NCBI RefSeq assembly: GCF_001426525.1
Contig: NZ_LMEW01000035.1
Location: forward strand, 124,001 to 188,000
DNA from: Massilia sp. Root133
GTDB taxonomy: Bacteria; Pseudomonadota; Gammaproteobacteria; Burkholderiales; Burkholderiaceae_D
Direction of reading: 5' to 3'
Length of the DNA stretch: 64,000 nucleotides
Shown here one piece after another: positions 48,595 to 57,404 of this stretch. The position numbers and the translations under genes are program-made. Positions within the stretch are counted from its first letter, which is position 1. Every line of letters starts with the position of its first letter. A model generated the notes under the pieces. That model was not told the DNA's origin. It did no database searches and saw only the letters and a list, made by a program, of their open reading frames with translations.

Positions 48595-49524
48595 ATGCAA
48601 TTTTCCGTCTACCAGCAAAGCCACATCGGCGGCCGCAAACTCAACCAGGACCGCATGGGCTATCTGTACACGCGCGACGCGCTGCTGCTCGTGCTGGCGG
48701 ACGGCATGGGCGGCCATTTGCGCGGCGAGGTCGCGGCCACGATCGCCCTGCAAAGCATCGCCACGCGCTTCAAGGCGCAGGCGACGCCGTACGTGCGCAA
48801 GCCCGAGCGCTTCCTGCAGGAGGCCTTGCAGCAGGCGCACGAGGACATCCTGCGCTACACGCGCGAGAAGGCGATGCCGGACAGCCCGCGCACGACGATC
48901 GTCGCCTGCCTCGTGCAGCACAACAGCGCCGTCTGGGCCCATTGCGGCGATTCGCGCCTGTACTGGCTGCGCCGTGGCCAGGTCCTCGGGCGCACGCTCG
49001 ACCATTCGCACATCGAGTACCTGATCGCGAAAGGGCAGGCCGACGCGAGCGAGCGCACCACGCACCCGGACCGCAACAAACTGTACAACTGCCTGGGCGC
49101 GTCGACGCCGCCGAAGGTCGAGCTGTCGCGCGCGGCCAGCCTGGAGCCGGGCGACATCCTGCTGCTGTGCTCCGACGGCCTGTGGTCGATGCTGCCCGAC
49201 ACCGAGATCGCGCACCGCCTGTCCGCGCAGCCGATCACGCAGGCGGTGCCGGAGATGATCGCGATGGCCACCGCCATCGCCGGCAGCCGCGGCGACAACA
49301 CGACGGCGCTCGCCATCCAGTGGCAGGGCGCAGGGACGCCGGCCGCCGCGGGCGACCCGAGCGTCGTCTCGACGCAGATGGTGCCCGACGGCGAAGTCAC
49401 GAGCCGCATCGATGCGCCTGCCGCGGCGCCCGCACCGGACGACCCGTTCGACGAGGACGACATCGAGAAGGCCATCGCCGAGATCCGCGATGCCATCGAG
49501 AAGTCGTCGCAAATATTGAAGTAA
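48595..49524 (+). CDS. PP2C-family protein phosphatase
   Basis: The 309 residues carry the metal-dependent phosphatase motifs: NQDRMGYLY, LVLADGMGGHLRGEVAA, WAHCGDSRLYWLR, LLCSDGLWSMLPD and GSRGDNTTALAI. The catalytic domain ends near residue 245. A Pro/Ala and then acidic tail (DDPFDEDDIEKAIAEIRD) follows. It probably reverses phosphorylation by the kinase encoded immediately upstream. Confidence 0.94.
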   Translation: MQFSVYQQSHIGGRKLNQDRMGYLYTRDALLLVLADGMGGHLRGEVAATIALQSIATRFKAQATPYVRKPERFLQEALQQAHEDILRYTREKAMPDSPRTTIVACLVQHNSAVWAHCGDSRLYWLRRGQVLGRTLDHSHIEYLIAKGQADASERTTHPDRNKLYNCLGASTPPKVELSRAASLEPGDILLLCSDGLWSMLPDTEIAHRLSAQPITQAVPEMIAMATAIAGSRGDNTTALAIQWQGAGTPAAAGDPSVVSTQMVPDGEVTSRIDAPAAAPAPDDPFDEDDIEKAIAEIRDAIEKSSQILK

Positions 49525-49553
49525 ATTGAAACAATCAACCACGAAGGACATCC

Positions 49554-50288
49554 ATGACCCAAACCCTCCGCCCCAGCGGCCGTGCCGTCGACCAGCTGCG
49601 CGCCATCCGCATCACCCGCCAGTACACGAAGCACGCCGAAGGTTCCGTGCTGATCGAATGCGGCGACACGAAGGTGATCTGCACCGCCAGCATCGAGGAA
49701 AAAGTGCCGGGCTTCCTGAAGGGCAAAGGGCAGGGCTGGCTGACCGCGGAATACGGCATGCTGCCGCGCTCCACGCACACGCGCATGGACCGCGAGGCGG
49801 CGCGCGGCAAGCAGTCCGGCCGCACGCAGGAAATCCAGCGCCTGATCGGCCGCTCGCTGCGCGCCGCGTTCGACCTGGAAGCGTTCGGCGAACGCACGCT
49901 GCACCTGGATTGCGACGTGATCCAGGCCGACGGCGGCACGCGTACCGCGTCGATCACGGGCGCGATGGTGGCGGCCTATGACGCGTTCTCGAAGCTCGTG
50001 ACGGCGGGCCTGGTGCCGGCCGTGCCGGTCAAGCATTTCGTCGCCGCGATCTCGGTGGGCGTCGTGGGCGGCGTGCCCGTGCTGGACTTGGACTACGTCG
50101 AGGATTCGGGCTGCGACACCGACATGAACGTCGTGATGACGGAGGCCGGGCACTTCGTCGAAGTGCAGGGCACGGCCGAGGGCGAGGCGTTCGACCGGGC
50201 GGGGATGAACCGTCTGCTCGACCTGGCAGAGCAGGGGATCCGCGAGCTGGTCACCCTGCAGAAGCGGGCGCTCGGACTGACTGCGTGA
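49554..50288 (+). CDS. rph: Ribonuclease PH
   Basis: RNase PH is a phosphorolytic 3'-5' exonuclease trimming tRNA 3' ends. The 244-residue sequence is canonical: RPSGRAVDQLRAIRITRQYT, GKGQGWLTAEYGMLPRSTHT, RTQEIQRLIGRSLRAAFDL, LDCDVIQADGGTRTASITGA and DLDYVEDSGCDTDMNVVMTE. Length is normal. It starts 29 bases after the PP2C gene on the same strand, likely in one transcript. Confidence 0.97.
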   Translation: MTQTLRPSGRAVDQLRAIRITRQYTKHAEGSVLIECGDTKVICTASIEEKVPGFLKGKGQGWLTAEYGMLPRSTHTRMDREAARGKQSGRTQEIQRLIGRSLRAAFDLEAFGERTLHLDCDVIQADGGTRTASITGAMVAAYDAFSKLVTAGLVPAVPVKHFVAAISVGVVGGVPVLDLDYVEDSGCDTDMNVVMTEAGHFVEVQGTAEGEAFDRAGMNRLLDLAEQGIRELVTLQKRALGLTA

Positions 50289-50289
50289 A

Positions 50290-50377
50290 CCGTCGCCCCC
50301 GCGGAGGCGGAGGGCCAATTTTGCATGCGTTACCGCGACGCGGGCAAACTTGGATCCCCGCCTTCGCGGGGATGACG
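50290..50377. repeat. Inverted CCCCGCCTTCGCGGGG-family pair downstream of rph
   Basis: A degenerate unit (GTCGCCCCCGCGGAGGCGGA, from 50293) and a clean opposite unit (GGATCCCCGCCTTCGCGGGG, 50351-50370, then ATGACG) lie in the 105-base gap between the convergent rph and the DUF4337 gene. Each is an imperfect palindrome. Position between convergent stops suggests a transcript-end role. Confidence 0.8.
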
Positions 50378-50393
50378 TATTACCGTACGAGGC

Positions 50394-50942
50394 TTACGAC
50401 AGTAGCCCGGTCAGCCAGCTCGGGTGAAACGGCAACCCCGCCAGCCCGGCCACGCCATAGAACACGCCGATCGCCGTCGGCACCAGCGCCGCGAGATACA
50501 GCCAGCGCTGGCGCGTCAGCGTCGTCACGGCCAGCAGCGACAGGGCCAGCGCCAGCGCCGCGTCGGACAGGTCGAACTGGTCGTCGCGGTAGTTCAGCGC
50601 GTCGTACGTGTCCTGGTCTTGCTTCGCCTGCGCCAGCACGTCGTTCTTCTTCTGCGCCTGGTCGTGTTCCAGCTTTTCCAGATCCGCGATCGCGGCCGTG
50701 TAGCCAGCCTGCTCGCCGGCCGGGCGGCCGGCGGCGGCCAGGCGCACCTGGAGCAGGGTCGTATGCGCCTGTTCCTGGCGCAGGTTGCGGGCCTGGTAGA
50801 AGGCCCAATGATCGATCTTGTCGGCCTGCGCCTGCTGCATCGCCTGCACGATGTTGTCGTCCTTGACCTTGCAGACGCCCATGAAGGACGCCAGCAGCGC
50901 CACGGTCAGCGCGACCTTGCGGTCGAGGGTGTCGGTTTCCAT
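50394..50942 (-). CDS. DUF4337-like membrane protein
   Basis: The 182 residues begin with a hydrophobic segment (VALTVALLASFMGVCKVKDD) followed by NIVQAMQQAQADKIDHWAFY and QARNLRQEQA, the recognisable DUF4337 pattern. A charged coiled-coil (residues 85-120) and two C-terminal membrane helices (ALALALSLLAVTTLTR, WLYLAALVPTAIGVFYGVAG) complete it. Function is unknown in the family. It starts one base after the stop of the ABC ATPase gene, so it may be the last gene of that operon. Confidence 0.8.
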   Translation of the reverse strand: METDTLDRKVALTVALLASFMGVCKVKDDNIVQAMQQAQADKIDHWAFYQARNLRQEQAHTTLLQVRLAAAGRPAGEQAGYTAAIADLEKLEHDQAQKKNDVLAQAKQDQDTYDALNYRDDQFDLSDAALALALSLLAVTTLTRQRWLYLAALVPTAIGVFYGVAGLAGLPFHPSWLTGLLS

Positions 50943-50943
50943 G

Positions 50944-52242
50944 TCACTCCTTCGCGTTCCCGGTGCCCGGCAGCTTCAGCCGGCCTGTGTGATAGTCGTA
51001 CTCATACAGCTCGCCGTAGCGGCCCCACTCGATCGCCACTTCCAGCATGCGCTTGGCCTGGTCCGCTTCGAGCGCGTCTTCCAGCAGGTCGATGAACGGA
51101 TCTTCCGGCAGCGCGCCGCCTGTCTCGTCCTCCAGCTGGCGGCGGATGCGCGCGGCCAGCGGCACGTTTTTCAACAGCTGCTGGCCGAACAGCGTCTGGC
51201 GCAGCGCCTGGTCGGCCTGGGCATAGCGCAGGCCCAGACCGGTCAGCGCGATGTCGCCGCGCTCGACGTGCGCGAGGCCCAGCAGGTTCAATGCCTCGTA
51301 GGTCGGGAACAGTTCCTCGTCCGGCAGCTCGGTGTCTTCCGACAGCTGCGGCAGGTCGGCGCGGCCGTCGTACGGAGCGCCCGCGAGCAGGTCCAGCACG
51401 CTCTCCATGCGGCCCACGTCCGTGTCCGGCAGGCGGTAGTCGATGGTGGCCGGGCGCGCCGTCGCGGGCGCCGCGGCGGGACGCATCGTCATCAGGCCAT
51501 AGACCTCGTCGACGAGGGCGCGCACTTCCGGCGCGTCGGCATTGCGCGGGCGCGGCAGGTCGATGCGGATCTCGTGGCGCACGCGGCCCGGATCGCTCGA
51601 CAGGATGATGATGCGGTCCGCCATCATGACGGCTTCCTCGATGTTGTGCGACACGATCAGGATGCCGCGCGTGGGGATCCGTTTGCCGTCCCACAGGTCG
51701 AGGATGTCGCCCCGCAGCGTCTCCCCCGTCAGCACGTCGAGCGCGGAGAAGGCTTCGTCCATCAGCAGCACGTCCGGGTGCGTGACGAGCGCGCGCGCGA
51801 TGCCCACGCGCTGGCGCATGCCGCCCGACAGCTCGCGCGGCAGCGCGCTGCCGAAGCCGGAGAGGCCGATCAGGTCGAGCATCGCGTCCGCCCGCTCGCG
51901 CCGCGCGGCGGGAGGGACGCCCTGCGCTTCGAGCCCGAGCTCCACGTTCTGCTGCACCGTCAGCCAGGGGAACAGCGCGAACGATTGAAAGACCATCGCG
52001 ACGCCGGACAGCGGCCCGCGGATGGGACGTCCGCGGTATTCGACCTTGCCCGCGTCGGCCGGCACGAGGCCCGCCACGATGCGCAGCAGCGTGGATTTGC
52101 CGGAGCCGGATTTGCCCAGCAGCGCGACGATCTCGCCGTCCGCCAGCGTGAAGTCGACGCCTTCCAGCACGGTGCGCGGGGCGCCGTCGGCGCTGCGGAA
52201 GGCCTTTTTCACGGCCTGCAGTTCGATCAGTTTGTCGGTCAT
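50944..52242 (-). CDS. ABC transporter ATPase (NitT/TauT type) with C-terminal AAA-associated domain
   Basis: The 432-residue protein has a complete nucleotide-binding domain: Walker A LLGKSGSGKSTLL, Q-loop VFQSFALFPW, signature LSGGMRQRVGIARAL, Walker B VLLMDEAFSALD and switch His in IVSHNIEEAV. Residues 285-432 are an extra domain (RMESVLDLLAGAPYDGRADL, RRQLEDETGGALPEDPFIDL) matching the AAA-associated C-terminal family. The start at 52242 was preferred over 52248 because GGGAG is then well spaced. The permease gene lies 14 bases upstream. The substrate is unknown. Confidence 0.9.
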   Translation of the reverse strand: MTDKLIELQAVKKAFRSADGAPRTVLEGVDFTLADGEIVALLGKSGSGKSTLLRIVAGLVPADAGKVEYRGRPIRGPLSGVAMVFQSFALFPWLTVQQNVELGLEAQGVPPAARRERADAMLDLIGLSGFGSALPRELSGGMRQRVGIARALVTHPDVLLMDEAFSALDVLTGETLRGDILDLWDGKRIPTRGILIVSHNIEEAVMMADRIIILSSDPGRVRHEIRIDLPRPRNADAPEVRALVDEVYGLMTMRPAAAPATARPATIDYRLPDTDVGRMESVLDLLAGAPYDGRADLPQLSEDTELPDEELFPTYEALNLLGLAHVERGDIALTGLGLRYAQADQALRQTLFGQQLLKNVPLAARIRRQLEDETGGALPEDPFIDLLEDALEADQAKRMLEVAIEWGRYGELYEYDYHTGRLKLPGTGNAKE

Positions 52243-52256
52243 TTTCATACTCCCTA

Positions 52257-53990
52257 TCAGCGGCTGCGGTCTTCGGCCAGCAGGTACAGCCGGCGCCAGA
52301 AGAAGCGGTTCAATACCATGACGAACACGCACATCACCCCGATGCCGAGGGCGATGCGGTGGAAGTCGCCGGCGTCCGTCATCTGCTTGATGTAGCTGCC
52401 CAGGCCATCGGCCACGAGCGACGTCTTGCCCCACGTGACGTATTCCGCCACGATGCTCGCGTTCCACGAGCCGCCGCTCGCGGTGATCGCGCCCGTCACG
52501 AAGCTCGGGAACACGGCCGGCAGGTACACGCGCTTCCATTTCAGCCAGCCCGTCAGGCCGAGATTGTCGGCCGCGAGCCGCAGCTCGTTCGGCAGCGTGG
52601 AGGCGCCCGCGACCACGTTGAACAGGATGTACCACTGGGTGCCGAACACCATCAATGGACTGAGCCAGATGTTCGGATTCAGGCGCAGGTGCACGAGCGC
52701 GTACACGACGAGCGGGAACATCAGGTTCACGGGGAACGCGGCGAGGAATTGCGCGAGCGCCTGCACGGCCTGCGCGTAGCGGGGCCGCAGGCCGATCCAC
52801 ACGGCGACCGGTACCCACACGAGCGACGCGAGGCCGATCAGCAGCATCACCCGCACGAGCGTGATGCAGCCGAGGCCCACGACGCGCAGCGCTTCGCCCC
52901 AGCCGACCTCCGCGTGGATGAACAGGATAAAGCGCCATGCGCCCAGCAGCGCGAGCGCGAGGACGATGCGGTCGATCGCGCGCGCGGACAGCGTGAAGCG
53001 GGAAACGCGCGGCGCCGCGTCGACGGGTTCGGGCGTGCCGAACCAGCCGAGCGTGCGCGCGAGCGCCGCCCACATGCGGTCGGTGAGGGCGCGGATCCAC
53101 ACGCTGCGGCGGCCCCAGTCCAGCACCCACGATTGCTGCGCATATTCTCCCTGCGATTCCTCGAAGCGGAATTTGTCCGCCCACGCGAGCAGGGGACGGA
53201 AGAACAGCTGGTCGTACAGCAGGATGCCGGCGAACATGGCGGCGATGGCCCACGCGATGGCGCCGCCGTTCTTCTGTTCGATGGCGACGGCGATGTAGGC
53301 GCCGATGCCCGGCAGCTTGATGTCCTGGCCCGCCACCGAGATCGCCTCGGCGGCGACGAGGAAGAACCAGCCGCCGGACATCGACATCATCATGTTCCAC
53401 AGCAGCGCGGGCAGCGCGTACGGCAGTTCCAGGCGCCAGAAGCGCTGCCACGGCGACAGCCGGAACACGCGCGCCGCTTCCGCCAGTTCGGGCGGGATCG
53501 TCTTCATCGACTGGTACAGGCTGAACGCCATGTTCCACGCCTGCGACGTGAAGATCGCGAACACGGCGGCGCACTCGACGCCCAGCAGGTTGCCGGGGAA
53601 GAGGGCGATGAACGGCGCGATGGCGATGGCCTGGAAGCCCAGGATCGGCACCGACTGCAGCACGTCCAGCAGCGGCACCATGATCTTTTCCGCGCTCTTC
53701 CAGCGCGTGGCGACGACGGCGAACGCGAACGTGAACAGCAGCGCGGCACCCAACGCGCTGAACATGCGCAGGATCGTGCGCAGCAGGTAGTATGGGAGGA
53801 CCGCCGGATCGAGCGAGATCGGCGTCGGTTGGCCCAGCACGAACGGGCGCGCCATCTGCATCGCGCCGTACGCGGCCAGTGCCAGCACGACGAGGACGAG
53901 CGGCAGCAGCGCCCAGTCCCAGCGGTTCGGGGTGGTCGCGAGAAACGGGCGGCCGTTTCGTCCAGGGTATAACAGGGAACTACGAAACAT
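52257..53990 (-). CDS. ABC transporter permease, two fused permease domains
   Basis: The 577 residues contain two binding-protein-dependent permease domains in tandem, each with an EAA-type loop: the first includes ELAEAARVFRLSPWQRFWRL, the second ELRLAADNLGLTGWLKWKRV. About twelve membrane helices are visible. Fused SsuC/TauC-like permeases of this kind normally receive an anion or organic substrate from a periplasmic binding protein. None is encoded beside it, so the binding protein is elsewhere or the substrate enters differently. It is divergent from an OmpR-type two-component system. Confidence 0.9.
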   Translation of the reverse strand: MFRSSLLYPGRNGRPFLATTPNRWDWALLPLVLVVLALAAYGAMQMARPFVLGQPTPISLDPAVLPYYLLRTILRMFSALGAALLFTFAFAVVATRWKSAEKIMVPLLDVLQSVPILGFQAIAIAPFIALFPGNLLGVECAAVFAIFTSQAWNMAFSLYQSMKTIPPELAEAARVFRLSPWQRFWRLELPYALPALLWNMMMSMSGGWFFLVAAEAISVAGQDIKLPGIGAYIAVAIEQKNGGAIAWAIAAMFAGILLYDQLFFRPLLAWADKFRFEESQGEYAQQSWVLDWGRRSVWIRALTDRMWAALARTLGWFGTPEPVDAAPRVSRFTLSARAIDRIVLALALLGAWRFILFIHAEVGWGEALRVVGLGCITLVRVMLLIGLASLVWVPVAVWIGLRPRYAQAVQALAQFLAAFPVNLMFPLVVYALVHLRLNPNIWLSPLMVFGTQWYILFNVVAGASTLPNELRLAADNLGLTGWLKWKRVYLPAVFPSFVTGAITASGGSWNASIVAEYVTWGKTSLVADGLGSYIKQMTDAGDFHRIALGIGVMCVFVMVLNRFFWRRLYLLAEDRSR

Positions 53991-54342
53991 CGGTATCTCC
54001 GTCGGTGAACGGCATACCTTTCATTCGCGCTTGGTGATTCGTGTGTCGTGGATACCATCATCCGCCCTGGGGCGAGATGACGGCAGGAGGAAGGACCTGC
54101 GTTATCTTGCCGGGGCGAGACCGGCATTCAGCCGGCAACAACTGCCACTCGAACAAGTGCCCATGAAAGGGACTCCATGAAATGAAAACGGTCGGATTTT
54201 ACGTTGCAGCGCATCAATACGGTATTACGATCTGGTAATGTGCCACGACATGTCGACATTACCTGATCGTAATTTTTAGGCCCCGTCACTCGCCTATACT
54301 GCACCGCAGCGCTATAGTCCACTTAACACCAAGAGCCGAATC
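53991..54342. other. Divergent intergenic region, ABC permease to two-component system
   Basis: This 352-base gap holds the promoters for both directions. Only one strong structure is seen, the dyad at 54224-54273. A TATACT at 54295-54300 and a TATAGT at 54313-54318 are possible -10 elements for the plus-strand regulator gene. No gene was found. Short open stretches around 53990-54180 lack start signals or family sequence. Confidence 0.5.
54224..54273. promoter_or_regulatory. Large dyad, probable operator upstream of the OmpR-type regulator
   Basis: ATTACGATCTGGTAATG (54224-54240) and CATTACCTGATCGTAAT (54257-54273) are inverted 17-mers with one mismatch, separated by 16 bases that include the palindrome CGACATGTCG (54246-54255). 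TTTTT follows the right arm. It ends 70 bases before the regulator ATG, just upstream of a TATACT -10-like box. This placement suits an operator, perhaps autoregulatory. The T run also allows a terminator in the plus direction, but no gene lies just upstream to need one. Confidence 0.5.
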
Positions 54343-55047
54343 ATGCCGAACTGCCTCGTGATCGAAGACGATACCGAAACCCGCGACTACCTTTGTAGCG
54401 GATTGCGCGCGGCCGGCTATGCCGTGCAGGCGGAAACGAATGGCGAAGCGGGCAACCGCCGCCTGCAGGAGACGCGCTGGGACGTGGTCGTCCTCGACCG
54501 CATGCTGCCCGGCCAGGTCGACGGCCTGGGCATCCTCGAGCAGATGCGCGCGCGCGGCGACGGCACGCCGGTGCTGATCCTGTCCGCGCTGAACAGCGTC
54601 GACGAGCGCGTGCGCGGCCTGCGCGCGGGCAGCGACGATTATCTGACCAAGCCGTTCGTCATGTCGGAACTGCTGGCGCGCGTGGAAAACCTCAGCCGCC
54701 GCAACAGCTGGTCGCGCGAAGCCACCGTGCTGCAGGTGGCCGACCTGCAGCTCGACGTGCGTACGATGCGCGTCACGCGCCAGGGCACGACGATCACGCT
54801 GCAGCCGCGCGAATTCCGCCTGCTCGAATACCTCATGCGCCACGAAGGCCAGATCGTCACCCGCACGATGCTGCTGGAAGGCGTGTGGGAATATCATTTC
54901 GATCCGCAGACGAACGTCATCGACGTGCAGATCAGCCGCCTGCGCAGCAAGATCGACAAGGATTTCAACCCCGCCCTGATCCACACGGTGCGCGGTGCCG
55001 GCTACGTGCTGAGCGCCGCGCCGACCTATGGCCCGTCCGCCCGCTAG
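54343..55047 (+). CDS. OmpR/PhoB-type response regulator
   Basis: The 234 residues have a receiver domain (LVIEDDTETRDYLCSGLRAA, Asp52 in VVVLDRMLPG, Lys in DDYLTKPFVMSELLARVENL) and a winged-helix DNA-binding domain (LQPREFRLLEYLMRHEGQIV, NVIDVQISRLRSKIDKD, IHTVRGAGYVL). It overlaps the histidine kinase gene by 20 bases. A large dyad upstream may be its own target. Signals and regulon are unknown; the divergent ABC transporter is a candidate. Confidence 0.95.
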   Translation: MPNCLVIEDDTETRDYLCSGLRAAGYAVQAETNGEAGNRRLQETRWDVVVLDRMLPGQVDGLGILEQMRARGDGTPVLILSALNSVDERVRGLRAGSDDYLTKPFVMSELLARVENLSRRNSWSREATVLQVADLQLDVRTMRVTRQGTTITLQPREFRLLEYLMRHEGQIVTRTMLLEGVWEYHFDPQTNVIDVQISRLRSKIDKDFNPALIHTVRGAGYVLSAAPTYGPSAR

Positions 55048-56404
55048 CAGCCGGTTCGGCCTGCGCGGCTCGATCGCGTTCCGGCTGGCGGTCGGCTACG
55101 GCCTGCTGCTGGCCGCATCGATGGCGACCCTGTCCGCCATCGTCTATTTCGGCACGGTGGGCGTGTTCGAGCACTCGATCGACAACAAGATCATGGCCGT
55201 GGAAACGCACCTGGCCGATGCGTGGGTCCGCGACGGCCGCGCCGGTCTCGTACGCGAAATCGACGCCCAGCTGCACGACCTGATCGACACCGACACCGAG
55301 GTGGTCGGCCTCGTCGATGTGAAGGGCCACCTCCTGGCCGGCAACCTGGGGCGCTGGTACGGCGAGCTGCCGGCTGCCGGCGATCTGGCGTTCGGGCAGA
55401 TGGAACGGAGCGGCACGCCCGTCTCCGTGCGCCTGATCGCGACGCGGCTGGACGACGGCAGCCGGCTCGTCGTCGGCCGCGACCTGATCGAACTCGACGC
55501 CATCCGCAGCGTCGTCGAGCGCGCGCTGCTCGTCAGCGGCGCCGTGTCGATCCTGCTCGCGTTCTTCGGCGCCCAGATCTTCCGCTCGCGCCTGGAAGCG
55601 CGCATCGGCCGCATCCGCCGCACGACGGCGCGCATCGCGGCGGGCGAGCTGTCCAGCCGCATCGTCGTGATGGGCAACGACGAATTCGCGCGCCTGGCCG
55701 ACGACATCAACCGCATGCTCGACCGCATCGAAGCGCTGATGGAAGGCGTGCGCCACGTATCGAATTCGATCGCGCACGACCTGCGCACGCCGCTGTCGCG
55801 CGTGCGCTCGCGCCTCGACCGCGCGCTGCAGGCCTCGGCCGATCCGCACGCGCTCGTCGCCGACGCACGCCTGGCCATCGAAGACATCGACAGCGTCATT
55901 TCGCTGTTCGACAAGCTGCTGCAGATCGCCGCGCTGGAATCCGGCGTGCGCGCGGGCACCTTCGAAAAACTCGACCTGGCCGCCATCGCGCACGACATGA
56001 CGGAATTGTACGAGGCGGCCGCGGAAGAGCAGGGCGTCGCGCTGCGCTTCGCGGGCACGCCGACGACCATCCGCGGCGACCGCGACCTGCTGGCCAGCGC
56101 GCTGGCCAGCCTGATCGACAACGCCATCAAGTACGGCCGCACCGGCGGCCGGGTGGACGTCGAAGTGGCCACCGTCGACGGTGCGCCGGCATTGACCGTG
56201 CGCGATTATGGCCAGGGCGTGCCGCTCGAGGACATGGACAAGCTCACGCGCCGCTTCTACCGCGTGGACCAGAGCCGCCACCTGCCGGGCAACGGCCTGG
56301 GCCTGTCCATCGTCACCGCCATCACCCAGCTGCACGACGGTACGCTCGCGCTGCGCCGCCTCGAGCCGGGGTTCGAGGCGAGCATGGTGTTCCCGCGGGC
56401 TTGA
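55028..56404 (+). CDS. Membrane sensor histidine kinase
   Basis: The 458 residues have two membrane helices (about 17-42 and 166-186) flanking a periplasmic sensor of about 120 residues, a HAMP linker (LEARIGRIRRTTARIAAGEL), a HisKA box with His250 (HVSNSIAHDLRTPLSRVRSR), and an HATPase domain (LIDNAIKYGRTGGRVDVEVA, DYGQGVPLEDM, NGLGLSIVTAI). It is the cognate kinase of the overlapping OmpR-type regulator. The sensor domain suggests no specific ligand. Confidence 0.94.
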   Translation: MARPPASSRFGLRGSIAFRLAVGYGLLLAASMATLSAIVYFGTVGVFEHSIDNKIMAVETHLADAWVRDGRAGLVREIDAQLHDLIDTDTEVVGLVDVKGHLLAGNLGRWYGELPAAGDLAFGQMERSGTPVSVRLIATRLDDGSRLVVGRDLIELDAIRSVVERALLVSGAVSILLAFFGAQIFRSRLEARIGRIRRTTARIAAGELSSRIVVMGNDEFARLADDINRMLDRIEALMEGVRHVSNSIAHDLRTPLSRVRSRLDRALQASADPHALVADARLAIEDIDSVISLFDKLLQIAALESGVRAGTFEKLDLAAIAHDMTELYEAAAEEQGVALRFAGTPTTIRGDRDLLASALASLIDNAIKYGRTGGRVDVEVATVDGAPALTVRDYGQGVPLEDMDKLTRRFYRVDQSRHLPGNGLGLSIVTAITQLHDGTLALRRLEPGFEASMVFPRA

Positions 56405-56408
56405 TTTC

Positions 56409-56541
56409 ACGCCGTCGTCCCCGCGCAGGCGGGGACCCATGCTGAGCTACCGAAGCCCTTCCGCCATGCATGCTGTGGTACTTCCAAAATACCGAATTTT
56501 GTGACTCAGCATGGATTCCCGCTTGCGCGGGAATGACGGTC
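56409..56541. repeat. Inverted pair of CCCGC-type repeats with GCTGAG/CTCAGC extensions
   Basis: A unit at 56409-56443 (CGTCGTCCCCGCGCAGGCGG, then GGACCCATGCTGAG) faces an opposite unit at 56507-56541 (CTCAGCATGGATTCCCGCTT, then GCGCGGGAATGACGG), about 65 bases apart. This is the arrangement of paired intergenic palindromes. The right unit lies inside the 3' end of the CPBP gene. The same design recurs at 62748-62826. Confidence 0.85.
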
Positions 56542-57270
56542 TGAAATCCGTGCGGCGCGCAGCATGACCCATGCGGCCAGCGCCAGTTCGACGACCTTGG
56601 TCGCGCGCTGCACGAGCAGGTTGACGTCCGGCCCCGCGATGAATTCTACGTTCGAAAAGATGCTGGCCAGGTTCAGCACCATGTGTAGCACCACCACCAG
56701 CCACAGGCTGCCCGTGCGGTAGCGCGCGGCCGTGAACATCATGCCGGCGCAGGCGCTCATCAGGGCCCATACGACGGCATGCGGCCAGTCGCCGTCCATC
56801 GTGCCGTGGATCAGGTGCATGGAGCCGAACAGCAGCCCGTTCGCGACGATCGCCTGCCACACGGGAAGGCGCAGCAGCAGCGCGAAGATCACGCCGCGGA
56901 ACAGGAGCTCCTCGCCGAAGGCGTTCACGAGCTGCATCAGCACTTCGGCGCCCACGTCGGGCCGCGCATCCAGGCGCACGCCCATGGATGCGAACATCAG
57001 CACCGGCACGAAGCAGGCGAGGAAGAATGGCGACGGGCGCAGGCGGTCGAGGTCGAAGCCGACGGCGCGCCACAGGCCGAGCGCCTGCGTGAGCAGCAGC
57101 GGCAGCAGGACGGTCGACGCGAATGCGGCCAGCTTGATTTTGCCCCACGCGGCCGGCGGGGCGAATTCCTTGCCGGCCTTGAGGATCAGGATCGTGATTG
57201 CGAATTGCAGGCCGGCGCACAGGATGGCGGCGGCGAGAGGATGGCGGTCGGCCGCTTGGCGAAATGACAT
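56506..57270 (-). CDS. CPBP-family intramembrane glutamic endopeptidase
   Basis: The 254-residue polytopic membrane protein has the CPBP (Abi) signature: VNAFGEELLFRGVIFALL (EExxxR), then HLIHGTMDGDWPHA and VVVLHMVLNLASIF with the conserved His and Asn. Such proteins are Rce1-like membrane proteases of varied role. The start at 57270 (MSFRQAADRHPLA) was chosen for its GGAG upstream; the frame extends 45 codons further without family sequence. The last 11 codons, encoding DRHSRASGNPC, and the stop codon come from a palindromic repeat, so the original C-terminus was probably altered. Confidence 0.88.
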   Translation of the reverse strand: MSFRQAADRHPLAAAILCAGLQFAITILILKAGKEFAPPAAWGKIKLAAFASTVLLPLLLTQALGLWRAVGFDLDRLRPSPFFLACFVPVLMFASMGVRLDARPDVGAEVLMQLVNAFGEELLFRGVIFALLLRLPVWQAIVANGLLFGSMHLIHGTMDGDWPHAVVWALMSACAGMMFTAARYRTGSLWLVVVLHMVLNLASIFSNVEFIAGPDVNLLVQRATKVVELALAAWVMLRAARISDRHSRASGNPC

Positions 57271-57404
57271 GGGAGTCTCCTTTATCGTTATCGTGGCGCG
57301 ATGATAAGAAGCGGCCAGGCTTGGTGCCAGCGGCGCGCGACCGGCTGCGCGTATCGCGGGATGAGCGGTAAAATACGCAGTTCTTCGTCCAGACCGAGAC
57401 AGCA

